This document shows, in pieces, positions 45,106-53,440 of a stretch of 64,000 nucleotides of DNA (its first letter is position 1; the number at the start of each line of letters is the position of its first letter). The DNA is from Micromonospora sp. KC213 (GTDB taxonomy: Bacteria > Actinomycetota > Actinomycetes > Mycobacteriales > Micromonosporaceae), in the NCBI RefSeq assembly GCF_004348325.1, contig NZ_SMKF01000004.1:51883-115882 (forward strand), given 5' to 3'. A model generated the notes under the pieces. The model was not told the origin of the DNA and did no database searches. It worked only from the letters and a program-made list of their open reading frames with translations. The position numbers were made by a program, and so were the translations under genes.

Positions 45106-45636
45106 TCAGTCCAGCCAGCAGATCACCGCGTCGCCATCCTTGGCGGCTGCCGCGAAGAAGCTTCGGACGCCTGGCAGATAGTGGGCTACCCATGCCAGCT
45201 CGCCGGGTCTTTCCCAGACTCCGGGGTAGATTTCGGCCCGGTCCAACTCCTGAGGGTCGACGCCGCGGATGAGCTCGTCTTCGGTGAGCGCAGCCAGTTG
45301 CGAGGCCGCAGCTGCTACCTGGACCGGTGTCAGATAGGAGGGCGGCCCGTAGCCCCAGTCGTCTTCGAGGTTTTCCAGGAAGTCAAGCATCTCGTCGCTG
45401 TCGGGTTCGACGTCCGGCAGCTCCACAAACGCCTCCGCTCCTAGGACCAGTGGAATCTCGAAGTCAAGCCGGTCGAGGAGGAAATCGAGTCCGTTCCATG
45501 CCTTGTCCGTGGTGCTCCAGCGTTCGGAGTTGTCGTCCCGCTCCGTCCTGGCAAGTCGGTGGGCCCAGGCGAGGTCGGTCTTGGCCTGCTCCAGTTCGTC
45601 CGGGGAAACGCGCAGCCAGTTGCCATTTATGCTCAC
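45106..45636 (-). CDS. DUF1877 (YfbM-like) family protein
   Basis: A 176-residue acidic protein. SINGNWLRVSPDELEQA at the N-terminus, then DKAWNGLDFLLDR, VLGAEAF and GPPSYLTPVQVAAAASQLAA match DUF1877 throughout. The function of the family is unknown; it often appears in genomic islands. GTG 45636 is the start, with a weak ribosome site. Confidence 0.78.
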   Translation of the reverse strand: MSINGNWLRVSPDELEQAKTDLAWAHRLARTERDDNSERWSTTDKAWNGLDFLLDRLDFEIPLVLGAEAFVELPDVEPDSDEMLDFLENLEDDWGYGPPSYLTPVQVAAAASQLAALTEDELIRGVDPQELDRAEIYPGVWERPGELAWVAHYLPGVRSFFAAAAKDGDAVICWLD

Positions 45637-45760
45637 GGCGCCAACCTAAAGGCGGGCTACGACGTTTGCCCTAGCAGCGGGCGACGAGCTCCGGCAACCC
45701 GGCGGTCCGTCATCCGCTCGCGGCCGTGGTGGGAAGGGCACGCCGGGAGCTGCGGGCGCT

Positions 45761-46051
45761 TTGGTCACCGGGCAACGGCGGCTCGCCGACGATCTCGTGA
45801 CGCTGGGGTTCGGCGCGGAACCTGGATGCTTGCCGGCGGCGTATGCGTATGGAACCCGCGTGGCTACCCCAGCGAAGCAGAGGGACACCGTCACCGGCTT
45901 CGTTCGGCGGGCCCAACGCCTTGGCGGGCTCGCTTTCGTCGAGCCGCTTGCTCGTCGGGAAGCCGTGCATCTCGTCGGTAACAAGCCGCTCTTTTACAGC
46001 CTCGTGCAGGGCCGGGGAAACTGCTTGTCGGTAGGCGCTCTGCTTGCCTAA
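45761..46051 (+). CDS. possible small hypothetical protein
   Basis: A 96-residue frame with actinomycete-like third-position GC (VTGQRRLADDLVTLGFGAEP, DTVTGFVRRAQRLGGLAFVE, HLVGNKPLFYSLVQGRG). Its only start candidate is TTG 45761, with GGGAGC about 13 bases upstream. The upstream sequence in the same frame is open, so it could be the end of a decayed gene. No family was recognised. Confidence 0.35.
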   Translation: MVTGQRRLADDLVTLGFGAEPGCLPAAYAYGTRVATPAKQRDTVTGFVRRAQRLGGLAFVEPLARREAVHLVGNKPLFYSLVQGRGNCLSVGALLA

Positions 46052-46093
46052 CCTGCTGGGTGTGCGGGTCCTTCACCTTCCGACTCACCGGGT

Positions 46094-46921
46094 GTGGCGG
46101 TGAGCGGTCGTCTTCGTGAGATTGCTCGGCAGACGGTGTCGATCGCCGATTCGGGACGCTATCGCAATGGTGCCGGTGATGAGGTCGCCATCGGCGCGGC
46201 GGTACGTGTCGCGGTTGCCGGCAGTCGTCTTTACCTGCCGGACGAGGTGCTCGTGGTGGGGGACGCGGGGCCCGGGGCCGGCGAGGTGGAGGTGACGTAC
46301 GAGTCGACGTTGCAGGCGGCCTACCGGCTCGGGTCTGGTGCGGCGTGTCTGGTGTTCGCGTCGGCGAAGAATCCGGGTGGCGGATTCCTGGGTGGGGCGA
46401 AGGCGCAGGAGGAGAGCATCGCTCGCTCGTCGGCGCTGTACCCGTGCCTACTTGCCGCGCCGGAGTTCTATGCGTTCCACCGCGGGCAGCGGGATCTGCG
46501 TTACAGCGACCGGGTTATCTACTCCCCGGGTGTGCCGGTGTTCCGGGATGACAAGGGCAACCTGCTCGACCAGCCGTACACGACGTCGTTTCTGACCGCT
46601 GCGGCGCCGAACCTGGGCGCCATCCTCCGCAACCAGCCCGAGCACGCCGCGGATGTGCCGGCGGTGCTGGTCCGGCGTGCCCGGCGGGTGCTGGAGATCG
46701 CGGCTGCGCACGGGCATCGGACGGTGGTGTTGGGCGCGTGGGGGTGCGGGGTGTTCGGCAACGATCCCGCCACGGTTGCCGACGCGTTCGCCGACGCGCT
46801 GCGGGTGGTCGACCGATTCGACCACGTGGTGTTCGCCATCCGCGATGGCCTGCCGGGCACACCCGTGTATCGCACGTTCATGGAACGTTTTCCAGGAACT
46901 GCTGTGGAAGTGGCGTGGTGA
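46094..46921 (+). CDS. TIGR02452-type bacterial poly(ADP-ribose) glycohydrolase (macrodomain)
   Basis: A 275-residue protein. The PARG signature GGG-x(7)-QEE is complete (NPGGGFLGGAKAQEESIA; GGG 95-97, catalytic Glu near 107). Further conserved parts are RSSALYPCL, IYSPGVPVFRDD, AAAPNLG and LGAWGCGVFGNDP. It should cut ADP-ribose polymers or release ADP-ribose, reversing ADP-ribosylation. The start is GTG 46094 or GTG 46100, without a clear ribosome site. It overlaps a small basic gene at its stop (GTGA), so the two are coupled. Confidence 0.88.
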   Translation: MAVSGRLREIARQTVSIADSGRYRNGAGDEVAIGAAVRVAVAGSRLYLPDEVLVVGDAGPGAGEVEVTYESTLQAAYRLGSGAACLVFASAKNPGGGFLGGAKAQEESIARSSALYPCLLAAPEFYAFHRGQRDLRYSDRVIYSPGVPVFRDDKGNLLDQPYTTSFLTAAAPNLGAILRNQPEHAADVPAVLVRRARRVLEIAAAHGHRTVVLGAWGCGVFGNDPATVADAFADALRVVDRFDHVVFAIRDGLPGTPVYRTFMERFPGTAVEVAW

Positions 46922-47594
46922 CGATCGGGGCTGGGCGTCGCAGGGGCCGGCGGACCCCGCAGGAGAAGAAGCAGCTCAGCTACGAGCGCGACCGGCGGAA
47001 CAGCTACGGCGAGAACGACAGGAGTTCCCGCACGAGCATCCGCCGTAGCAAGCTTTTTCGCCGATGTTGGGGAGCGAGCGGACTGGCCCGAGTTCGGCGA
47101 GTTGGTCCGGGCGGCGTATGGCGAGCCGTGCTGCGACACCGGCCCGGCCAGGCGCGGTTGTTTCCGTTGGACGCCGGAATGCGCGGCCGACGGACCCGCT
47201 TCTCCCGCTAGTCGGGTGTGGAATGGTGCGCGATCACCAGGCGCTACCCCGAGGGCACACTCGTCGTGGGGAACCGTCACCAAGGTGTTCCCAGGCAACC
47301 GTCAGTACCCGGTCACGTTCGACGTTTGCTGGTCGGCGGTCGAGAACAAGGACAACACCGTCGGTCGGCTAGACCGGCCCGTTGCGTGCAACCCGCCTGC
47401 TGGGGCGGACCCCCCGGATCCTGCTGAGGCCAGCAGCGCAGGTGTTCGGGACTGCTCTCCGAGTACCACCCGACGCGACAGATCCGGATATCGGTTCAGG
47501 GTGGGGTTGGGCTTGGCATAGCTCACCGCGGGGCGCTATGCTCCGCCGCGATGAATCTCTCTCTCAGATTGGGGGTCCGGTTCGCGCAAGGTGA
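46918..47594 (+). pseudogene. small basic protein gene with frameshifts, and decayed tail
   Basis: GTG 46918 overlaps the PARG stop and opens VTIGAGRRRGRRTPQEKKQL, SYERDRRNSYGENDRSSRTS, a basic sequence conserved in actinomycetes. Near 47060 coding character moves to another frame (ADVGERADWPEFGELVRAAY), and further on GTVTKVFPGNRQYPVTFD appears, like a small beta domain. The frameshift suggests the original protein of roughly 170 residues is broken, with a separate decayed gene behind it. Confidence 0.45.
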
Positions 47595-47600
47595 GTGCTG

Positions 47601-48995
47601 ATGCGCTCGCTGGCCGCGACTGCGGATTCCCGTATTTCTCTCTGGCGGCGTGTACGCGAGTACGCCGTGCCGCCCTCCATGATCGAAACCGCGACCGCTC
47701 GTCGTCACGTCGGTGACTGGGCCGGCGCATGCGCTGCCGCTCGCGTTGACGTCGACCTTGACCTGCGCGCTGTGGCTCGCTGCCACGGCCGGGAACTGGC
47801 CGCCCGGCTCCGGGCTGATCTCCGGCACCTCGCGCCTGACCTGTTGCGCTGGCACATGCCGAGGATCGCGCCCGACGGGCTGCTGCGCCCCGGCCTGACC
47901 GTCTCCCTGGCACGGTACGACCGGGCGGAACACGACGATGCCGAGCCGGTGCATCTCGTTGCCCGGACGCCACCGGCCTGGGCGGATGCGGGCCAACGGA
48001 TCAGCCTGGCGCTGTGGGTCGGGTCCCGCGACGAGGGCGGCTGCCCGCATCCGCATCCGCGTCCCGACCGTCGGTTCCGTCTCGACCTGCACCGTCACCT
48101 GTGGGATGCGCGGAGAGCCGACGAGTTGCGGGGCCGGTCGGGCGCACAGGAGTTGGCTTCCGGCAACGCCGCCGCGATGCGCCTTGATTCGTCCTGGGTC
48201 ACGTTGCGGGACTGGGGTTACGCGGTGCACCGGTGGGCGGCTGAAGCGGCGTTGCTGCTCCGAGCATCGGGTCGGACCAGCGGTGCCGTGGCGGTGCGGC
48301 TCGGGCCTCGACGTCGTCTGGTCCTGGACGTCGTTCCGGCAGGCACAGACCTGCGGTCTTCTGCGGCGCGGATCATCAGGGCGTCGCGGGCTGGTGGCGT
48401 CGCCGGGCTGCCGGTGCTGCCCGACGCGGCGGCCTGGATAGCGCCTGACCTGGAGCTGTTGCGCCGCGGGCGGATCGAGGTCGACCGGCTACACCCGCTG
48501 GTGGCCGCTGCGCTCGCGGCCGGTCATCCGGCCACCCCGGCGTCTCCGGACCCGGCGGCATCGTCACGTCTGGTGGCCTGCCGGGGAGCCTGGCACCGCA
48601 TCGGCCTGGTGAACGGGGTGCTCACCCCGCTTGACCACGACCCGGCGGAGATCCGCCGGGAGGAACTGTTGGCTGCGCTGACCGGAACCCCGCTGCCCTG
48701 CCTGCGGGCGATCGACGAGGCACACCGCCGTCCGGAGTTCCTTCCCGACATCCGCGCCCGTCTGGACCACGGGGACACCGCCGGCGCGCTGGCCATCGTC
48801 GAGGCGCTGCTCGGCCCCAACGCGCTCCTACCCAGCGGGGAGCTGCGGGAGGAGCTGGAGAACGCCGCGCTGCGGCGGATCACGTACGGGCTGTTCCGAG
48901 CCGGGCTGACCGGACAGGGACCTGCTCCCTGCCCCCGTGACTGGCAGCCCAAGCGTGACCGCCGATCCCACCCACGTCACGCGATCGCCCGCTGA
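47601..48995 (+). CDS. unrecognised protein linked to MoxR/VWA module
   Basis: A 464-residue soluble protein starting at ATG 47601 with AAGGTGAG upstream (GTG 47595 also in frame). It is rich in Arg, Ala and Leu and appears to be alpha/beta. Segments such as LRADLRHLAPDLLRWHMPRI, VHLVARTPPAWADAGQRISL, SWVTLRDWGYAVHRWAAEAA and LENAALRRITYGLFRAGL look conserved rather than low-complexity. No catalytic motif was identified. It is 67 bases upstream of the ATPase on the same strand, so it is probably the third component of that module (adaptor, substrate or effector). Confidence 0.68.
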   Translation: MRSLAATADSRISLWRRVREYAVPPSMIETATARRHVGDWAGACAAARVDVDLDLRAVARCHGRELAARLRADLRHLAPDLLRWHMPRIAPDGLLRPGLTVSLARYDRAEHDDAEPVHLVARTPPAWADAGQRISLALWVGSRDEGGCPHPHPRPDRRFRLDLHRHLWDARRADELRGRSGAQELASGNAAAMRLDSSWVTLRDWGYAVHRWAAEAALLLRASGRTSGAVAVRLGPRRRLVLDVVPAGTDLRSSAARIIRASRAGGVAGLPVLPDAAAWIAPDLELLRRGRIEVDRLHPLVAAALAAGHPATPASPDPAASSRLVACRGAWHRIGLVNGVLTPLDHDPAEIRREELLAALTGTPLPCLRAIDEAHRRPEFLPDIRARLDHGDTAGALAIVEALLGPNALLPSGELREELENAALRRITYGLFRAGLTGQGPAPCPRDWQPKRDRRSHPRHAIAR

Positions 48996-49062
48996 CGAGC
49001 GGGATCTCGTCCCCTTGCCCGGCTACAGGGCCGGTCCACCACGACTTCACAGGTGATGACAG

Positions 49063-50307
49063 ATGACTTCCACCCGTACCTCGATCGACCTCACCCCGGT
49101 GCCGCAGCTCGACGTCGCCACCGAACTGCTCGCGCTGCTTCGCGACACTGCCACCGAGACCCGCTCCGACCCGCAGTTGGAGGCGCTGACCCTGGCCGTT
49201 GCCGCCGACTTGCCGGTGCTGCTGTGGGGCGAGCCGGGAATCGGCAAGACCGCCGCGCTCACCCAGCTCGCCACCGCTCTGGACCTACCGCTGACCACGG
49301 TGATCGCCAGCGTCCACGAACCATCTGACTTCTCTGGTCTGCCGGTCGTCGGCGACGACCCGGCGACCCAGGGTGTCCCGATGGCGCCACCGGACTGGGC
49401 CGTACGCCTGGTACGCGCCGGTCGTGGACTGCTGTTCCTTGACGAACTGTCGACCGCCCCGCCGGCCGTGCAGGCCGCCCTGCTCCGTCTCGTGCTCGAG
49501 CGGCGCATCGGCAGCCTGTGTCTGCCAGCCGGGATCCGGATCGTGGCCGCCGCCAACCCACGATCCTCGGCGGCGGACGGCTGGGAACTGAGCCCGCCGC
49601 TGGCCAACCGCTTCGTGCACCTGCAGTGGACGCACGACCACGAGGTCGTCGTACGCGGTCTGGGCGGGACCTGGCCCCGAGCGACGCTGCCCCGGCTCGA
49701 CCCGCAACGGCTACCGGACGCTGTCGCTTTCGCCCGTCGCGCGGTGTGCGGGCTGCTGTCGGCCCGCCCTGGGCTCGTGCACCGGCTACCCAGCAGTGAG
49801 GCCGGCCGCGGTGGGCCGTGGCCGTCGCCGCGCAGCTGGGAGATGGCCCTGCGTCTGATCGCGTTCGCCACCGCGGCCGACACCGCCCGGGAGGTCCTGT
49901 CGATGCTGGTCAGAGGCGCCGTGGGCGACGGACCGGGACTGGAGCTGCTGGCCAGCCTGGACCGGATGGACCTTCCCGACCCCGAGGTGCTGCTCGCCGA
50001 CCCGGCCACCGCCGTCCTGCCCGAGCGCGGCGACCTACGCCAAGCTGTCCTCGACGGCGTGGTGGAGGCGGTACGCCGACGTCCGGAGCGGTCCCGCTGG
50101 GATGCGGCCTGGACGTTGCTGGGCCGGGCGTTGGAGACAGGTGCCCCGGATCTGGTGGTCGTGCCCGCATCCACCCTCGCCCGGCTGCGCCAGGAAGACT
50201 GGGATGTGCCCGCTTCCATCGGGCGGCTCGCCGGGGTGGTGTCCCTGTCCCGCCGGGCCGATCAGGCGGCGGTCCGGGTCGCGGCGGGCGCGGGGAGCGG
50301 CCGATGA
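49063..50307 (+). CDS. MoxR-type AAA+ ATPase
   Basis: A 414-residue ATPase with Walker A GEPGIGKT (56-63), Walker B LLFLDEL (123-129), sensor I AAANP (162-166) and the ANRF segment (181-184) typical of MoxR proteins. VPMAPPDWAVRL and the HEPSDFSGLP insert are in the usual positions. Such ATPases act with VWA-domain partners as chaperones that remodel or activate target proteins, often inserting metals. The final bases overlap the partner gene start (ATGA at 50304), so the two proteins are made together. Confidence 0.9.
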   Translation: MTSTRTSIDLTPVPQLDVATELLALLRDTATETRSDPQLEALTLAVAADLPVLLWGEPGIGKTAALTQLATALDLPLTTVIASVHEPSDFSGLPVVGDDPATQGVPMAPPDWAVRLVRAGRGLLFLDELSTAPPAVQAALLRLVLERRIGSLCLPAGIRIVAAANPRSSAADGWELSPPLANRFVHLQWTHDHEVVVRGLGGTWPRATLPRLDPQRLPDAVAFARRAVCGLLSARPGLVHRLPSSEAGRGGPWPSPRSWEMALRLIAFATAADTAREVLSMLVRGAVGDGPGLELLASLDRMDLPDPEVLLADPATAVLPERGDLRQAVLDGVVEAVRRRPERSRWDAAWTLLGRALETGAPDLVVVPASTLARLRQEDWDVPASIGRLAGVVSLSRRADQAAVRVAAGAGSGR

Positions 50308-51554
50308 GCACCGACCACGCTGGCACGCTGGACCGGGACAAACTCTTCACCGCCCGGCTGCACGCCGCCCGGGTCCGGCCCTACCTGGCGACGGCGTTGT
50401 TCGCCCTGCAGGTGGTCGAGTCCCGGCAGGTGCCGACGATGGCGGTGGACCCGTACTGGCGGTGCTATGTCTCACCAGCGTTCGTGGACCGAACGCCCGT
50501 GGAGGAGCTTGCTGGAGTCTGGGTGCACGAGGTGTCGCACCTGCTGCGTGACCACCACGGGCGCGGTGAGCGGGTCGCGCGGAAACGCGGTCTGACCGGG
50601 CCGGGGGAGCGGCTGCGGATGAACATCGCCGCGGACTGTGAGATCAACGACGACGTCTTCGGTGACGGGCTGGCCCGCCCGGAAGGTGCGGTCGAGCCGA
50701 GCTCGCTGCTGCTGCCGGAGGGACAACTGATGGAGGACTACCTGCGGCAGTTCCGGCTCGGCCCGCGTACCCAGCATCTGGCCTGGCTGGACTGCGGCAG
50801 CGGCGCCGACGGGCTGCCGCGGGAATGGGACCTCGGACCCGACGGCGCGTACGCCCTCAGCCCACAGGAACGCGACGCGGTGCGGTTCCGGGTGGTCGAG
50901 GGCATCACCGGCCGACCGGGGAACGTCCCGCAGGGCTGGCGGCGGTGGGCTGAGCAGGCGTTTCACCCACCGCAGCCGTGGCGGGAACTACTCGGAGCGG
51001 CGGTCCGCTGCGCGGTCTCCGCGCCCGGGGTGGGCGAGGACTACACCTACGGCCGACCGTCGAGACGCTCCGCCGGCCTACCCGGCGTCGTCCTGCCGGC
51101 GCTGCGACGCCGACCCCCGCGGGTCTGCGTCATCATCGACACCTCCGGCTCGGTCAGCGACGCCGAACTCGGCAGCGCCCTGCTGGAGGTCACCGCGATC
51201 GCCTGGGCCGTGGGCGGCCGCCGCGACCTGGTCACCGTGCTGCCCTGCGACGCGGCCGCCCAAGCCGTCGGTCCGCTGTGCCGGGCCGAGGACATCGCGT
51301 TGATCGGCGGCGGGGGTACGGATCTGCGCACGGGCTTCGCCCGCGCGCTTCGGCAGAGTCCATGCCCGGACGCCATCGTTGTGCTGACCGACGGGCAAAC
51401 ACCCTGGCCGGTCTCACGGCCGGCCTCCCGAACCGTCGTAGGGCTATTTCACCGCGCCGCCCGGTGGAACGAGGACGATCCCGACTACCGGCCGGACTCC
51501 CCGCCCGAGTGGGCCCGTGTGGTCACCATCGGATCCGTTCCCACCCCGCGGTGA
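50304..51554 (+). CDS. metallopeptidase/VWA-like protein (DUF2201 type)
   Basis: A 416-residue protein with two parts. The N-terminal domain has a zinc-peptidase-like HEVSH (75-79) followed by HH (84-85) and NIAADCEIND (107-116), the DUF2201 N-terminal pattern. The C-terminal domain is VWA-like, with a MIDAS motif DTSGS (279-283), GGGGTDL near 335-341 and VVLTDGQ. The protein is a standard partner of MoxR ATPases. The peptidase-like residues suggest it may cut a substrate, but activity in this family is not established. Confidence 0.88.
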   Translation: MSTDHAGTLDRDKLFTARLHAARVRPYLATALFALQVVESRQVPTMAVDPYWRCYVSPAFVDRTPVEELAGVWVHEVSHLLRDHHGRGERVARKRGLTGPGERLRMNIAADCEINDDVFGDGLARPEGAVEPSSLLLPEGQLMEDYLRQFRLGPRTQHLAWLDCGSGADGLPREWDLGPDGAYALSPQERDAVRFRVVEGITGRPGNVPQGWRRWAEQAFHPPQPWRELLGAAVRCAVSAPGVGEDYTYGRPSRRSAGLPGVVLPALRRRPPRVCVIIDTSGSVSDAELGSALLEVTAIAWAVGGRRDLVTVLPCDAAAQAVGPLCRAEDIALIGGGGTDLRTGFARALRQSPCPDAIVVLTDGQTPWPVSRPASRTVVGLFHRAARWNEDDPDYRPDSPPEWARVVTIGSVPTPR

Positions 51555-51847
51555 GCCCAGCCCACGTCAGCAGATCGGCGGCTAGTCGGGTTGCCACAGC
51601 ACATGAAACACGTCGGAGGCCTGGTAGAAGGCCGGTACCGGCGCTACGCGCAGCCGATGCGCGGCGAGAATCTGCGGAAACGGTTGGCGCCCGCATGACG
51701 GTGCGCCGAGGGTGGTCTGACGGCACTGGATGCCGTGCCCGGCGGCAAGTCGCGGCCCCGGTTGACGGCTACCGCTATGGAATTGGGTGACCTGGGCCGG
51801 GGTCAGGGCATCGGAACGGACCGGTCGGGCCCGGTGCTGCTTGCCTA

Positions 51848-51893
51848 GTCCCACCACATGCTTGACAGATCCGTCCCACCACATGCTTGACGA
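51848..51893 (-). repeat. IS21-like terminal repeats, left end
   Basis: On the minus strand TGTCAAGCATGTGGTGGGAC occurs twice in tandem, six bases apart, beginning at 51893. Repeated 20-base terminal sites starting with TG are typical of IS21-family ends. The element body would extend to the left, but no transposase remains there. Confidence 0.55.
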
Positions 51894-51898
51894 TTGGT

Positions 51899-52525
51899 CT
51901 AGATGAGTGGTCGCTGCGCCCAGAAGAGGGCGTGTCCGCTGCTGCCCTCTGGGACGAAGCCCTCGGAGGTGATTTTGAGTTCCGCCTGGTGCAGCCAGGT
52001 CCGGTAGGTGGGGGCGCCGGCGTGGCTCCACCACATGGCGGCGGGGCCGTCGAGCCAGTTGTCCTCGGTGCCGGTCCAAGCGTTGTGGCCGGTGGTAGCA
52101 AGCAGCCAGCCTCCAGGGCGTAGCCAGGTGGCGACTTGGTCGATGAGACGTGGTTGGTCGGCTAACGGCATGTGGATGAGCGCGTAGAGGCAGACCACGG
52201 CGTCGAACGACATCGGGGGCAGGTCGAGCTGAGTGGCGTCAGCGCGGAGGAAAGTGGCGGTCGGCACCAAGCGGCGGGCTCGCTCGATCTGCACGTCGCT
52301 GATGTCGACTCCGGTGACGTGGTGCCCCGCGTTCGTCAGGAAGCGAGCGGCCGGCACGCCGCAGCCGCAGCCGAGGTCGAGGACCGATGCTGCGGCCGGT
52401 AGACGCCGATGCAGGTCGGCCAGCCAGGGTGCGTATTGGCCATCGTCGGCGTCGTCCGCGCGGTAGTGGTAGGAGAGGGCGTCGTAACCTCGTCGGACCA
52501 AGTCACGCTCGTCACTGTTGCTCAC
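51899..52525 (-). CDS. class I SAM-dependent methyltransferase
   Basis: A 208-residue methyltransferase. Motif I LDLGCGCGVPAARF is at about 49-62, GVDISDVQIERARRL gives the acidic SAM-ribose contact, ADATQLDLPPMSFDAVVCLY is motif III/IV, and LRPGGWLLATTGH is the post-motif region. Its substrate is not indicated. The GTG start at 52525 has a weak ribosome site. The gene ends six bases from an IS21-like end and begins about 100 bases from another, so it sits as an isolated passenger between two mobile-element ends. Confidence 0.85.
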   Translation of the reverse strand: MSNSDERDLVRRGYDALSYHYRADDADDGQYAPWLADLHRRLPAAASVLDLGCGCGVPAARFLTNAGHHVTGVDISDVQIERARRLVPTATFLRADATQLDLPPMSFDAVVCLYALIHMPLADQPRLIDQVATWLRPGGWLLATTGHNAWTGTEDNWLDGPAAMWWSHAGAPTYRTWLHQAELKITSEGFVPEGSSGHALFWAQRPLI

Positions 52526-52623
52526 ACCGCCTCACGTTACGAGTCTCGGCGTCGGTTGCCGAGTCGCTTTTGCGGAGAGCCCAGGGCCGGCAGCGAGCCG
52601 CCCCGTACAGCTACCGGCGCGGA

Positions 52624-52672
52624 TCATGTCAAGCATCTGGTGGGACGCGACTGTCAAGCATGTCCCGTGACG
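52624..52672 (+). repeat. IS21-like terminal repeats, right end
   Basis: ATGTCAAGCATCTGGTGGGA at 52624 and TGTCAAGCATG about 26 bases further repeat the terminal site seen at 51848-51893, now on the plus strand. A shared GGGCCCGGTGCTGCT lies beyond in inverted arrangement. The element body would extend rightward; none remains. Confidence 0.5.
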
Positions 52673-53136
52673 GGACAGGGCCCGGTGCTGCTGTCGCGCC
52701 GACCTTATCCATGCGATATCAAGGCATCCATGCGATATGGAGGCGAGCAGCGCCATATCGCGCGCTGCGCCCGCTGGTCGGCGCTCTGCCATCGGGTTTG
52801 CCGTGGGAGTTGCTCGCGGACGGCCGAGTGGAGTTACGCCGGGCGGGCTACCGGCTGCTACGCGGCCAGGGCGTCGAGGTCGAGTTGCGCGCGGCTCTGA
52901 TTCTGGCCGTCGACGCCGACCTACGCCTGGCCACGCGCGGGAAGGCCGATGCCACCCGCATCGCCCGGGACGCGACGCGAGCCACCTGGCGCTACGCCCC
53001 CCGGCCGGAACTGCATGTCACCGCGGCGGAACACGCTGAGCTTGTCGCATTGACGGCCCAAGCCGCCGCGGCGCTTGGAGACGAAACGAGCCAGCAGATT
53101 GCCGCCTGGTTTGCGAGCAGCCGCTCCGATGAGTAG
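52660..53136 (+). CDS. hypothetical protein, 5' end altered by mobile element
   Basis: A frame of 158 residues whose last 115 look real: ELLADGRVELRRAGYRLLRG, VEVELRAALILAVDADLRLA, VTAAEHAELVALTAQAAAAL. The ATG at 52660 lies inside the IS21-like repeat and has no ribosome site, so the natural start was probably displaced. No family was recognised. It may be a truncated gene. Confidence 0.45.
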   Translation: MSRDGTGPGAAVAPTLSMRYQGIHAIWRRAAPYRALRPLVGALPSGLPWELLADGRVELRRAGYRLLRGQGVEVELRAALILAVDADLRLATRGKADATRIARDATRATWRYAPRPELHVTAAEHAELVALTAQAAAALGDETSQQIAAWFASSRSDE

Positions 53137-53191
53137 GCGCCTTCTCAACTGGTACAGATCTGCGCTGGAACCGCGCGCCGATGCGGCTGGG

Positions 53192-53373
53192 TCACCGTCC
53201 CTTCCATGCATCGGGTAGGTGAGACCTGACGTGCCCCGGGGCGCTGATCTGCGCGTCGGTAAGGTGCCAGCCCTGATCGTCCCAGACTTCGACGACTCGG
53301 TGGTGGTCGAGCAAGCCGTCGGTGAAGTTTCTGGTGACGCCGGCCCGGGCCCCATTTCGGGCGTGGAACGCAC
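53192..53373 (-). pseudogene. transglutaminase-like protein fragment
   Basis: About 60 residues read FHARNGARAGVTRNFTDGLL, DHHRVVEVWDDQGWHLTDAQ, then PGHVRSHLPDAWKG and a stop. The Cys-less loop followed by DHHRVVEVWDD resembles the His-Asp half of transglutaminase-like proteins, where the nucleophile Cys would lie at the Ala/Gly-rich stretch. The N-terminal part is absent. Confidence 0.4.
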
Positions 53374-53440
53374 TCGGTGAGGCTCGTCGCCGCGTGCGGG
53401 AGGACGCCCGCCGGGTCAGTTCGGCACCATGATTGCTGTG

